Shown piece by piece: positions 53,129 through 61,495 of a stretch of 64,000 nt of DNA (the stretch's first letter is position 1; the number at the start of each line of letters is the position of its first letter). The notes beneath the pieces were generated by a model. The model saw only the letters and a list, made by a program, of their open reading frames with translations. It did not search any database and was not told the DNA's origin. A program made the translations under genes and the position numbers. Location: the NCBI GenBank assembly GCA_963835055.1, contig CAWIDU010000001.1, positions 434,001 through 498,000 on the forward strand, in the 5' to 3' direction. This DNA is from CAWIDU01 sp963835055 (GTDB taxonomy: Bacteria; Patescibacteriota; Saccharimonadia; Saccharimonadales; UBA4665).

Positions 53129-54337
53129 ATGAAGCTGAAACACAAACCGGGGGTTTGGCAAAAGCGTGCTTTATGCATGGTACTGGTCGCCGTTTTAGCG
53201 GTGGCAATTTTCTATTTGGGCCTAAACTTCGGCAATGGCCGCTTACGCACGCCTTGGACGGCCAAATCGGTGGCCGGTGGTTTGCCAGCCCAACTGGATT
53301 ACAGCAGCGTCAACCAAGTCTACCAATCGCTGAAGACCAACTATGACGGCAATCTGACCGAGAGCCAATTATTGAACGGCCTGAAGCACGGCCTGGCTGA
53401 GGCCACCAATGACCCGTACACCGAATATTTCACGCCAGCCGAGGCCAAAGCCTTCAACGGCGAGCTGAACAATTCTTTCAGCGGCATCGGTGCCGAGCTG
53501 GGCGCCGACAGCAATGGCGACTTGCAGATCATTGCACCGATCGCCGGCACGCCAGCCGCTCAGGCCGGGCTGCAGGCCCAGGATTTGATTGTCAGTATCA
53601 ATGGCACCAGCACCGCCGGCATGAGCGTTGACGCCGCGGTCAATAAGATTCGCGGTCCGGCCAACACCAAGGTCACGCTGCAAATCGTCCGCGGTAACCA
53701 AACGCTGAGCTTCACCATCACCCGCCAGAATATCACCGTACCCAGCGTCACCACCAAGACACTAGCCGGCAATATCGGCTACATGTCGATCAGCACTTTC
53801 GCCGACGACACCTCTGCGTTGGCCCAGAAGGCCGCCGACCAGTTCGCCAGCGCCCACGTCAGCGGTATCATTCTCGACCTGCGCAACGATCCGGGCGGCC
53901 TATTGAATGCCGCCGTCAACGTCTCTAGTCTGTGGCTGCCACAGGGTCAAACGGTCCTGCAGGAGAAGCGTGGTAACACCGTCGTCCAAACCTACCAAGC
54001 CCTCGGCGGTGACGAGCTGCACGGCATCCCAACCGTCGTGCTCATCAATGGCGGCTCGGCCTCGGCCAGCGAGATCACCACCGGCGCCTTGCACGATAAC
54101 CACGACGCCTACGTCATCGGTACCAAGAGCTACGGCAAGGGCGTGGTCCAGCAACTGATTAATTTTGGCGACGGCTCACAACTTAAGGTCACCATAGCCA
54201 GCTGGTACCGACCGGATGGCAAGAACATCAATCACCTCGGCATCACGCCCGACCAAGCCGTCACCCAACCAAGTACCGCCACAGCCGCCAACGACCCCCA
54301 ACTCCAAGCCGCCGAGAACTACCTGGCCAGCCACTAA
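53129..54337 (+). CDS. ctpA: S41 carboxy-terminal processing protease
   Basis: 402 residues. One N-terminal anchor (about 11-31), PDZ domain (about 100-185, IGAELGADSNGDLQI) and the S41 protease core with Ser310 in NGGSASASE and Lys336 in KSYGKGVVQ. Trims the C-termini of envelope proteins; in other bacteria CtpA controls wall hydrolases. Gene order ftsEX-hydrolase-ctp is conserved in Firmicutes. Confidence 0.94.
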   Translation: MKLKHKPGVWQKRALCMVLVAVLAVAIFYLGLNFGNGRLRTPWTAKSVAGGLPAQLDYSSVNQVYQSLKTNYDGNLTESQLLNGLKHGLAEATNDPYTEYFTPAEAKAFNGELNNSFSGIGAELGADSNGDLQIIAPIAGTPAAQAGLQAQDLIVSINGTSTAGMSVDAAVNKIRGPANTKVTLQIVRGNQTLSFTITRQNITVPSVTTKTLAGNIGYMSISTFADDTSALAQKAADQFASAHVSGIILDLRNDPGGLLNAAVNVSSLWLPQGQTVLQEKRGNTVVQTYQALGGDELHGIPTVVLINGGSASASEITTGALHDNHDAYVIGTKSYGKGVVQQLINFGDGSQLKVTIASWYRPDGKNINHLGITPDQAVTQPSTATAANDPQLQAAENYLASH

Positions 54338-54348
54338 CGACTTTTAGC

Positions 54349-54377
54349 TTGCCAACAGGGAAGTAATCGGGTAGCAT
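54349..54377 (+). promoter_or_regulatory. pyrG promoter TTGCCA-17-TAGCAT
   Basis: TTGCCA (54349-54354), 17-bp spacer, TAGCAT (54372-54377); leader about 20 nt with GAGGTG before GTG 54405. Confidence 0.55.
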
Positions 54378-54404
54378 TAGGACGATAAGCGAGGTGTTGC
54401 AGTC

Positions 54405-56015
54405 GTGGCCAAAACGACTAAGTACGTGTTTGTGACAGGCGGTGTGCTTTCCGGACTAGGAAAGGGTATCACGGCCGCCTCGATTGGCAACCTCCTCAAG
54501 GCCCGCGGCTACAAAGTTAACCTTCAAAAGTGCGATCCCTATCTGAACGTCGACGCTGGCTTGCTGAATCCGCGCGAGCACGGCGAGTGTTTCGTCACCA
54601 AAGACGGCGCCGAGACCGACCTCGACCTCGGCCATTATGAAAGATTCGTCGATGAGGAAATGACCACCAAGAGCTCGCTGATGAGCGGCCGAGTGCTGCT
54701 CAAGCTAATTCAAGATGAGCGGGCCGGCAAGTTCGAAGGCGATGATGTCCAAATTATTCCGCATTTGACCGGCGCCATCCAGGACTGGATTATCGACGCT
54801 GGCCAAGGTTATGACGTGCACATTGTGGAAATCGGTGGCACCGTCGGCGATTACGAATCCTTGGCGTTCGTCGAAGCTATCCGCGAACTCGGGGTCAAAG
54901 TCGGTCTCGACAACTGCGCCTATGTCCATGTGGTTTATCTGCCACATATCAGCGCTAGCAACGAGACCAAGACCAAGCCGGCCCAGAATTCGGTCCGCGA
55001 GCTGCGCGGCCTGGGTATCACGCCCAACATTCTAGTGGCCCGCAGCGAGAAGCCGGCTGGCGAAGCGGCCATCAAGAAACTCAGCCTGTTCGCCGGTATG
55101 CCGGTCGCCGCCATCGCCTCGCTGCCCAACGCCCAGACGATTTATGAAGTCCCGCTGACACTCGAGGACAGCGGCATCGGCGACGTCCTGACCAAGCAGC
55201 TAGGGCTGAAGGCCAAGAAACCGCATCTCAAGGACTGGCGAGCCGTTGTCAAGCTGGCGACCACCAAGCAACCGCGCACCGTCCGCGTCGGTTTCCTGGC
55301 CAAGTACACCGACAACACCGACACTTATTTATCAGTTTTCGAGGCTCTCAAGGCCGCCGCTTGGCACAACCACTGCAACATCGAGATTGAATGGGTCGAC
55401 GCCACCAAGTTTGACAAACCGGACGCCGATGTCCGAACGGCTCTGGCCGGCTTCGACGGCTTGGTCGTACCTGGCGGTTTCGGCCAGCGCGGCCTGGAAG
55501 GCAAGATCAAAGCCGCCCAGTATGCCTTGCGCGAGAAGGTTCCATACTTGGGCCTCTGCCTCGGCTTGCAAATGGCGGTTGTCGCCGCCGCCCGCAACGC
55601 CGGCCTGGGAAAGGCCACCAGCTTTGAACTCGACGCCGACAGCCCAGAGCAGGTTATTAACACCATGGCCGATCAACTTGGCAAACACATGACCGGCGGC
55701 ACCATGCGCCTCGGCAACTACGATTGCCAGTTAGAAAAAGACAGCCTGGCGGCCAAGGTTTACGGCACTACCAAGATTGTCGAGCGCCACCGTCACCGCG
55801 GTGAGTGCAATAATAAATACCGCGCTCATTATGAGAAATGGGGTATTCGAGCCAGCGGCCTGAACCCGGAAAACAATCTGGTGGAAGTTATCGAGGGCAT
55901 TGACCATCCGTTTCTACTGGCCAGCCAGTTTCATCCAGAGTTCAAATCGCGGCCCAACCGGCCGCACCCGATGTTCGACGGCTTCATCGAGGCCTTGCTG
56001 AAAACAAATGCTTAA
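54405..56015 (+). CDS. pyrG: CTP synthase
   Basis: Converts UTP to CTP with glutamine. 536 residues. Amidoligase domain with GGVLSGLGKGITAAS and CDPYLNVDAG; glutamine amidotransferase domain with nucleophile Cys (YLGLCLGLQMAV, about residue 385) and the His/Glu dyad in QFHPEF near the end. Starts at GTG 54405. It is the only nucleotide-synthesis gene apart from nrdJ and adk in the window, consistent with uptake of most precursors. Confidence 0.96.
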   Translation: MAKTTKYVFVTGGVLSGLGKGITAASIGNLLKARGYKVNLQKCDPYLNVDAGLLNPREHGECFVTKDGAETDLDLGHYERFVDEEMTTKSSLMSGRVLLKLIQDERAGKFEGDDVQIIPHLTGAIQDWIIDAGQGYDVHIVEIGGTVGDYESLAFVEAIRELGVKVGLDNCAYVHVVYLPHISASNETKTKPAQNSVRELRGLGITPNILVARSEKPAGEAAIKKLSLFAGMPVAAIASLPNAQTIYEVPLTLEDSGIGDVLTKQLGLKAKKPHLKDWRAVVKLATTKQPRTVRVGFLAKYTDNTDTYLSVFEALKAAAWHNHCNIEIEWVDATKFDKPDADVRTALAGFDGLVVPGGFGQRGLEGKIKAAQYALREKVPYLGLCLGLQMAVVAAARNAGLGKATSFELDADSPEQVINTMADQLGKHMTGGTMRLGNYDCQLEKDSLAAKVYGTTKIVERHRHRGECNNKYRAHYEKWGIRASGLNPENNLVEVIEGIDHPFLLASQFHPEFKSRPNRPHPMFDGFIEALLKTNA

Positions 56016-56020
56016 TGTGC

Positions 56021-56026
56021 TAACAT
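56021..56026 (+). promoter_or_regulatory. -10 TAACAT
   Basis: TAACAT ends 7 nt before ATG 56034, selecting that start over ATG 56025, which overlaps the hexamer. Confidence 0.5.
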
Positions 56027-56033
56027 GAGCAAT

Positions 56034-56507
56034 ATGCCAGACGAAACTCCAACACCGCCGCCAGCCGCGCCAACACCACCAGCCGCTCCAGCTCCTGCGT
56101 CTGCTCCCGCGCCCGCGCCGCCAGCCAGTGACGGTCACCCCAAGCGCATCCTGCTGGTGGAAGATGACGCTGCCTTAGCCAATGTTTACGTCACTCGGCT
56201 GCAAGCCGAAGGTTTCGATGTCCGCCACGTCGCCAACGGCGAGGAGGCCCTAGCCGGCGCCCTGAGTTATCATCCCGATCTGGTAGTGCTCGACGTCATG
56301 ATGCCCAAAGTCAGCGGTTTCGACGTTCTCGATATCTTACGCAACACGCCGGAAACGGCCAATTTGAAAATTATTATGCTAACCGCTCTCAGCCAGGACA
56401 GTGACAAGCAGCACGCCGAATCGCTCGGTGTCGACGATTACCTCGTCAAGTCCCAAGTCGTCATTGCCGACGTCATCGACCGCATCCGCAGCCACCTCGC
56501 CAGCTAA
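56034..56507 (+). CDS. stand-alone response-regulator receiver with Pro/Ala-rich head
   Basis: 157 residues. The first 33 are Pro/Ala (a flexible linker), then one receiver domain: acidic pair Asp44/Asp45, phospho-acceptor Asp87 in VVLDVMM, Thr117 in MLTAL and Lys139 in YLVKS. No DNA-binding or enzyme output domain; no histidine kinase nearby. It resembles the single-domain (CheY-like) receivers of CPR. Partner unknown. Confidence 0.9.
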   Translation: MPDETPTPPPAAPTPPAAPAPASAPAPAPPASDGHPKRILLVEDDAALANVYVTRLQAEGFDVRHVANGEEALAGALSYHPDLVVLDVMMPKVSGFDVLDILRNTPETANLKIIMLTALSQDSDKQHAESLGVDDYLVKSQVVIADVIDRIRSHLAS

Positions 56508-56508
56508 T

Positions 56509-56781
56509 TTATTCGACGCTAACTTCGGTGCGAGAAACAGAGCGGCCGCTGAAGCGGCGAATCTTGCGTTGCTTATAACTAACGATGCCATCTTTGGCAG
56601 CGTGGATGGTGAAGTCACGGCTCAGAGTGGTGCCGGGGCCAGGGCGTTTGGTCATACCAATCTGTCGGACGATGATCTGGCCGGTTTTGACCGACTGGCC
56701 GCCAGAAATCTTGACGCCCAGGCGTTGGCCCGGTGAATCGTGAACATTTTTGGCTGTACCGCCGGCTTTTACATGACTCAT
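56509..56781 (-). CDS. rpmA: 50S ribosomal protein L27
   Basis: 90 residues. SHVKAGGTAKNVHDSPGQRLGVK matches the L27 start, but the usual HKKAGG basic tail is shortened to SHVKAGG; RQIGMTKRPGPGTT and IHAAKDGIVSY follow. L27 reaches the peptidyl-transferase centre. Unlinked to rplU (19.2 kb), which is unusual. Convergent with the receiver gene by 1 nt and directly downstream of the TRM11-like gene. Confidence 0.92.
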   Translation of the reverse strand: MSHVKAGGTAKNVHDSPGQRLGVKISGGQSVKTGQIIVRQIGMTKRPGPGTTLSRDFTIHAAKDGIVSYKQRKIRRFSGRSVSRTEVSVE

Positions 56782-56782
56782 C

Positions 56783-58021
56783 TTACTTCCTTGTGATTAC
56801 TAGGAGCTGGCGGGCGACGAATTGATCAGGGCGAAAGTAAATCAAATCTTCGGCTCCGGCATGCTCCAAACTCACCCGATTATAGCCCAAATCGCTTATC
56901 TGGTCAATAGGGGGTAGGTGCTTAAATTGGCCGGGCTTGGTCTGCCAAGCTGGCACAGCCAAACAGAGCCGTGTGCCGGGTTTGAGCTGGCCATGGATGT
57001 TTTTCAGGAATTTCTTGATGATTAAATTGCAGTCGGTGATCGTCTGGGCCAGAATTTCCGCCGTTGGCGGGGAAGTGAAGGGCCGGCCGAGGTAGGTTTC
57101 GCTGGCCACGAAATCGAATTCTTGTGGCCATTTATAAGAGGTGGCATCGCCGACTTCGACACAGCAGCAGACCGGTGAAAGCTTAAAACGCTCGGCCAGC
57201 CACATCTGGTTGTGCTGGGCATAGTCGACCATCCGTTGGTCGCTGTCCGTCCCATACGTTTCATAACCCATCAGAGCGGCTTCTTGCAGCAGCACGCCGG
57301 TGCCGCAGAACGGGTCGAGGATGGTCTGTTCCAGCATCGGCCGGGGAATTTCCTGGTCGGCCGGGATTTCGCAAATTGACTCCAGCTTGTCTTCGGGCAA
57401 CTGGCCAACGGCCAGGTTAATAATTATTTGGGCCAGCTTCGGCGGCAGCATGCCGACGCGTGCATCACGCTTCGGCCGCTCGCGGTCGCGCCGCGTGTAA
57501 CTGGTGATGTCTTGGACTTTGACGGTCTGGGCGACGATGGTCTGATCGCCATCACGGACGAAAACCAGCTCCCAGCCAGTCGGGCCGGTCAGCCGGTTGT
57601 GAATGATTTGGGCGCTGTTCAGTTCTGGCTCTTTGTTGGGAATCAGGCGGACATTTCTACCAGTTTTACTGATAACTTTTTTGAGTTTCAAACCAGTAGC
57701 CATGATCTGTTTAAGATCGATTTTTAAATCAATGACGCTGAGGCCGAGCTGCATTTTGCCGGCCGGCATTGTCTCACTTTGGGCTGGCGAAACTTTTAGT
57801 AGAAATTTTTCAATTTCGTGCCAGTCGATGGTGTCGAGCGTCGTCAGGATTTTACAAAACTTCAGACTGCCGCCGAGACGGTCGAAAGCCAGCAGGCAAG
57901 GGTCGACGTCAACGACGGCGACTTTGGAGCCAACAGCTCGAACTTTGGTGGCCCTGTACAGACTTTCTAGCTCGGCCAAGCCTAACTTTGGCTGCCGCCC
58001 TAAGATCAATAAACTTTGCAT
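56783..58021 (-). CDS. TRM11-like tRNA (guanine-N2) methyltransferase
   Basis: 412 residues. N-terminal domain (1-170, MQSLLILGRQPKLGLAELESLY) resembles the THUMP/ferredoxin-like front of Trm11-type enzymes; C-terminal Rossmann domain with SAM motif DPFCGTGVLLQEA and a catalytic-loop ASETYLGRP where N2-methylases have (D/N)PPY or DLPYG. Start 58021 follows minus-strand TATACT by 7 nt; longer readings begin upstream of the promoter. Co-directional with rpmA. Confidence 0.85.
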   Translation of the reverse strand: MQSLLILGRQPKLGLAELESLYRATKVRAVGSKVAVVDVDPCLLAFDRLGGSLKFCKILTTLDTIDWHEIEKFLLKVSPAQSETMPAGKMQLGLSVIDLKIDLKQIMATGLKLKKVISKTGRNVRLIPNKEPELNSAQIIHNRLTGPTGWELVFVRDGDQTIVAQTVKVQDITSYTRRDRERPKRDARVGMLPPKLAQIIINLAVGQLPEDKLESICEIPADQEIPRPMLEQTILDPFCGTGVLLQEAALMGYETYGTDSDQRMVDYAQHNQMWLAERFKLSPVCCCVEVGDATSYKWPQEFDFVASETYLGRPFTSPPTAEILAQTITDCNLIIKKFLKNIHGQLKPGTRLCLAVPAWQTKPGQFKHLPPIDQISDLGYNRVSLEHAGAEDLIYFRPDQFVARQLLVITRK

Positions 58022-58028
58022 AGTTCCC

Positions 58029-58034
58029 AGTATA
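58029..58034 (-). promoter_or_regulatory. -10 TATACT
   Basis: Minus-strand TATACT, 7 nt before the TRM11-like start. Confidence 0.55.
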
Positions 58035-58053
58035 ACTTTTTGTACCGTCAGAG

Positions 58054-58059
58054 TACTAT
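58054..58059 (+). promoter_or_regulatory. -10 TACTAT
   Basis: TACTAT ends 6 nt before ATG 58066; divergent with the TRM11-like promoter 20 bp away. Confidence 0.45.
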
Positions 58060-58065
58060 GGCAGC

Positions 58066-58641
58066 ATGCACTACAAGACGATATTAGGTTTGTTGTCAGC
58101 TGCCATGGCGCTGGTGGCGTACTGGTTTTACCTGAAAGATATCTTTGCTGGCAAGACCAAGCCACACATGTTTTCTTGGCTAATTTGGGCGTTGCTAGCG
58201 ACGGTCGGCTTTTTCGGCCAAGTCAGTGGTGCGGCTGGTGCTGGTGAATGGGTAACTGGCGTGACGGCGGCTGGTTGCGGGCTGATCTTCGTAGTAGCCA
58301 CATTTAAAGGCGAAAAACAGATTGCCAGGATTGATAAAGTATTGCTCGGTGTCGCCATTATCTCCATCGTCTTATTAGTCAGTGTCAAAGATACCCGCGT
58401 TTCAGTAACGCTTGCCAGCTTCGCGCTAGTTGTCGGATCGTTCCTGACAGCCAAGAAGGCCTATCATAAGCCGAACGAGGAAACAGCCCGGACTTTTGCT
58501 CTGAATTCTATTAAATTTGCGCCAGCCGTTTTTGCTCTCCAGACATACTCTTATTTAACGGTTGTCTATCCGCTAACAGCCTTAATCACCAACGGCATAA
58601 TCACGGCCGTTATTATAGTGAGAAGTCGGTCAATCAGCTGA
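58066..58641 (+). CDS. membrane protein, six to seven helices
   Basis: 191 residues. Helices at about 5-22, 35-53, 60-80, 90-106, 112-128, 145-165 and 168-186. After helix 1, KTKPHMFSWLIWALLATVGF is a recognisable stretch that I associate with small CPR membrane proteins resembling the PQ-loop/SemiSWEET layout (two three-helix halves), but no PQ motif is present. Function unknown; could be a transporter. Confidence 0.65.
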   Translation: MHYKTILGLLSAAMALVAYWFYLKDIFAGKTKPHMFSWLIWALLATVGFFGQVSGAAGAGEWVTGVTAAGCGLIFVVATFKGEKQIARIDKVLLGVAIISIVLLVSVKDTRVSVTLASFALVVGSFLTAKKAYHKPNEETARTFALNSIKFAPAVFALQTYSYLTVVYPLTALITNGIITAVIIVRSRSIS

Positions 58642-58658
58642 GATGGTAATATGAAAAC

Positions 58659-59186
58659 ATGAAAGCCATCTTTCTGGACCGCGACGGCACGGTGATTGTC
58701 GACCCACCAGATTTCCGCGTAAACAGTGTCGCCGAACTCGAACTCTTACCGAACTCCATAGAGGCTTTGAAGTTGTTGGCGGGGCTGGATTTCGGAGTTT
58801 TTTTCGTCACCAACCAAGCTGGCATAGCCGAGGGCTTAATCACAAAGGAGGACTTTGGAATTATTAACAGCAAGCTTTTAGAAATGATTGCTCCGAGTGG
58901 CGTCAGGGTTTTGAAAACCTATTTCTGCCCGCATGCCGGACACGACAATTGCGATTGCCGTAAGCCCAAACCCAAGATGATTTTTGATGCCGCCGAAGAA
59001 TTTGATATTGATTTGAAAAATTCATACACCGTTGGCGATCGGGAAACAGATATTCAGACGGGCATTAATGCCGGCACCAAAACCATCTTGGTAGAAACTG
59101 GTATCAAACCCGTCGAATCGAGCGCGGCTGATTTCGTGGCGCCGGATTTGCTGGCGGCGGCGCGCTATATTGCCAAGCACCAATAG
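58659..59186 (+). CDS. GmhB-like HAD phosphatase (heptose bisphosphatase / histidinol-phosphatase type)
   Basis: 175 residues. FLDRDGT with nucleophile Asp7 and Asp9, VTNQAGI, zinc loop Cys90-His92-Cys98-Cys100 (CPHAGHDNCDC), CRKPKPKM and GDRETDIQTG. The zinc loop is specific to the HAD-IIIA GmhB/HisB-N group. In a wall-less-LPS organism the substrate is more likely a sugar phosphate for surface glycans than LPS heptose (inference). Confidence 0.88.
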   Translation: MKAIFLDRDGTVIVDPPDFRVNSVAELELLPNSIEALKLLAGLDFGVFFVTNQAGIAEGLITKEDFGIINSKLLEMIAPSGVRVLKTYFCPHAGHDNCDCRKPKPKMIFDAAEEFDIDLKNSYTVGDRETDIQTGINAGTKTILVETGIKPVESSAADFVAPDLLAAARYIAKHQ

Positions 59187-59196
59187 GTGAAATTTT

Positions 59197-60396
59197 TTAG
59201 AACGTGCCGGTGGCCACCAGGTTGAGGCTGGTGGTGTAAATGCCGGCTTCGGTAGTGGCGTTGATGTTACCGAGGAAGGTGAAGCTGCCGGTGTAGGAAG
59301 GCACGGCGACGGATGAGGAAATAACCTGGCTGCCGGCGGCGTTGTTGGTGCCACCGGTGGTGGCGACGTCATTGAAGCCGAAGAGCGAGGTGCCGGCGTA
59401 AACACCGGTCGTTAAACTGTGGCAATTATTGGCCGTGTCTTTGTAGGTGCCGGCCACCGTCAGGCCGGAGCCGGTGACGTCAGCACACATGCCGAACTGC
59501 TCGTTGCCGACCACCGATGTGGAGGCCGTCCCGCCGACGGCGCTGATGGTGAAAGCGCTGGCGCCGGTCAAACAGTTTACACCGGTGCTGCGGCATAGCG
59601 TGTTGCCGGTCATGGTAATATTTACGCCGTTAGCGGCATTGGTGGCGATGGTGTACTGGGCGTTGGAATTGACATAGGCGTTGCTAATGCTCAGGGCGCC
59701 GGTGGTCGGATCGCCTAGGATGAGGGCCGGCGCCGTGCCGCAGGCTGTTTGGAAGACGCAGAAAGCCAGAGTTTCGAAAACCTTGGAGGTGACGTTGATG
59801 TTGGAGGCTGTGCTCAGGGCCATGCCACCGTAATCAACATAAGAGCCTGGCGAAGCGGAAGTGTTGCTGCCGGCACCGCCATTGTTGTAGGTCAACAGGC
59901 GGCCATAGAAACTACCATTAGTGCCGACATTGGAGGGATTGTTTACTCCGGTGATGACGATAGTCGCCGGTGTTGAGGCGGTTAGCGAGACTGAGCTGGT
60001 AGTCAATTTAACGCCGCGATTACCGCCAATTGTCGTCACCGTCCAGCCGGCGGCAGCAGCGCTAGTGAAGTCTGGCACGTCGGTGCCGGCGGTAGCTGTA
60101 CAGCTGTCGCCGATCAGCGGGTCATTGGAGCAGAAATCGAGAATGATGTCCGGGTGGGTGATTGACGTGCCTGGCGTGAAGGTCAAGGTGTAAGTGACAT
60201 TGGTGGCGCTCGGCGCCGAGCTACTCACCGTCACGCTGCGGTTGGTGACTTGGGCAGCGCTGGCCAGCGGCAGGAGTTGGCTACCTAGGCCGAAAGCAAA
60301 AATTAGAGCTAGCAACGCCGAGAATAGTCGCTGGGCGGGATGTCGACGTGATATTGGCTGGAACACTGTTTTTCTTTCGATGTGAAACTGATTCAA
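59197..60396 (-). CDS. secreted beta-rich surface protein
   Basis: 399 residues. Signal peptide: basic start (HIERKTVFQPISRRHPAQR), hydrophobic core about 25-42, cleavage near ASA-AQ. The mature part is Thr/Ser/Gly/Asn-rich with few charges, five or more cysteines (CSNDPLIGDSC, FCVFQTACG, NTLCRSTGVNC) and predicted beta strands throughout. No sortase motif or C-terminal anchor. The style matches abundant CPR cell-surface proteins; could be a major envelope protein, but no family is recognised. Confidence 0.75.
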   Translation of the reverse strand: MNQFHIERKTVFQPISRRHPAQRLFSALLALIFAFGLGSQLLPLASAAQVTNRSVTVSSSAPSATNVTYTLTFTPGTSITHPDIILDFCSNDPLIGDSCTATAGTDVPDFTSAAAAGWTVTTIGGNRGVKLTTSSVSLTASTPATIVITGVNNPSNVGTNGSFYGRLLTYNNGGAGSNTSASPGSYVDYGGMALSTASNINVTSKVFETLAFCVFQTACGTAPALILGDPTTGALSISNAYVNSNAQYTIATNAANGVNITMTGNTLCRSTGVNCLTGASAFTISAVGGTASTSVVGNEQFGMCADVTGSGLTVAGTYKDTANNCHSLTTGVYAGTSLFGFNDVATTGGTNNAAGSQVISSSVAVPSYTGSFTFLGNINATTEAGIYTTSLNLVATGTF

Positions 60397-60412
60397 TCAT
60401 AACATATTTAGG

Positions 60413-60418
60413 TATAAT
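60413..60418 (+). promoter_or_regulatory. -10 TATAAT
   Basis: TATAAT ends 6 nt before ATG 60425, +1 on the start codon. Confidence 0.6.
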
Positions 60419-60424
60419 GAAGCC

Positions 60425-61495
60425 ATGACAGAAAGCGGCTGGCTGCGGCGCCATTGGAAACTAGTTGTTAATCTACTGACCATTACGGCGCTGGTAATCC
60501 TGATTTACGCCATTCGTCACCAGCTGGTCGATACCTACCGCGATTTGCACCACATCCGCGCCTGGGTGCTGCTGTTCATGATCCCGATCGAGGCCCTAAA
60601 CTACCACGCCCAAGCCAGACTCTATCAGCGTCTCTTCGCCGTTGTCGGCAACAAACTATCTTATAAATTTCTATACCGCACTTCTCTGGAATTAAATTTC
60701 GTCAATCACGTTTTCCCGAGCGGCGGCGTGACTGGTATCTCGTATTTCACGCTGCGGCTGCGCCGGGGCAAGGAAATCAGCAGCGGCAAGGCGACCCTGA
60801 TTCACATCATGAAACTGGCGCTCTACATGCTGTCGTTCGAGCTGGTATTGGTTTTCGGTGTCTTCGCCTTGGCGGTCATGGGGCACGCCAGCAACATCGT
60901 GGTGCTGGTAGCCAGCTCCTTGTCGACCCTATTGCTGGTCGGCACCGGAGCCTTCGTCTATATTGTTGGCTCGCGCCAGCGGATCGATAGTTTCTTCACC
61001 GGCGCCACCCGGGCGCTTAATTGGCTGATTCATCTGGTGCGGCCGAAATCGCGCGAAACGATTAACGTTGATCGGGCGCGTGGCATGTTCAATGATTTTC
61101 ATGAGAACTACCAATTATTGAAGAACAGCCATCGCCAGTTGAGGGCGCCGTTCTGGTACGCCCTATTGGCCAATGTTACCGAAGTGGCAGCGGTTTACGT
61201 AGTCTATGTGGCTTTCGGTGAGCTGGTCAATGTCGGTGCCGTCATTCTGGCTTACGCCATCGCCAATTTCGCCGGCCTGGTGTCGGTGCTGCCGGGCGGC
61301 GTCGGTATTTACGAGGGCCTGATGACCGCCGTATTGGCCGCCACCGGCGTGCCGGCTCGGCTCAGCCTGCCGGTGACCGTCATGTACCGCGTGCTCAACA
61401 CCCTGATTCAAATCCCGCCGGGTTATTATCTATACCAAAAGGCATTGCACCACGGTTCGTCACCGACCGAAGGCCTTGATGAATCCGCCGCTTGA
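60425..61495 (+). CDS. lysylphosphatidylglycerol synthase-type membrane protein (UPF0104)
   Basis: 356 residues, about eight membrane helices. Signature SGGVTGISYFTLRLR (about 99-113) and LPGGVGIYEGLM (about 292-303) match the membrane half of MprF/AglD proteins. Only the flippase-like half is present; no lysyl-transferase domain. Probably moves a lipid-linked molecule across the membrane. Overlaps xseA by 17 nt. Confidence 0.88.
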   Translation: MTESGWLRRHWKLVVNLLTITALVILIYAIRHQLVDTYRDLHHIRAWVLLFMIPIEALNYHAQARLYQRLFAVVGNKLSYKFLYRTSLELNFVNHVFPSGGVTGISYFTLRLRRGKEISSGKATLIHIMKLALYMLSFELVLVFGVFALAVMGHASNIVVLVASSLSTLLLVGTGAFVYIVGSRQRIDSFFTGATRALNWLIHLVRPKSRETINVDRARGMFNDFHENYQLLKNSHRQLRAPFWYALLANVTEVAAVYVVYVAFGELVNVGAVILAYAIANFAGLVSVLPGGVGIYEGLMTAVLAATGVPARLSLPVTVMYRVLNTLIQIPPGYYLYQKALHHGSSPTEGLDESAA

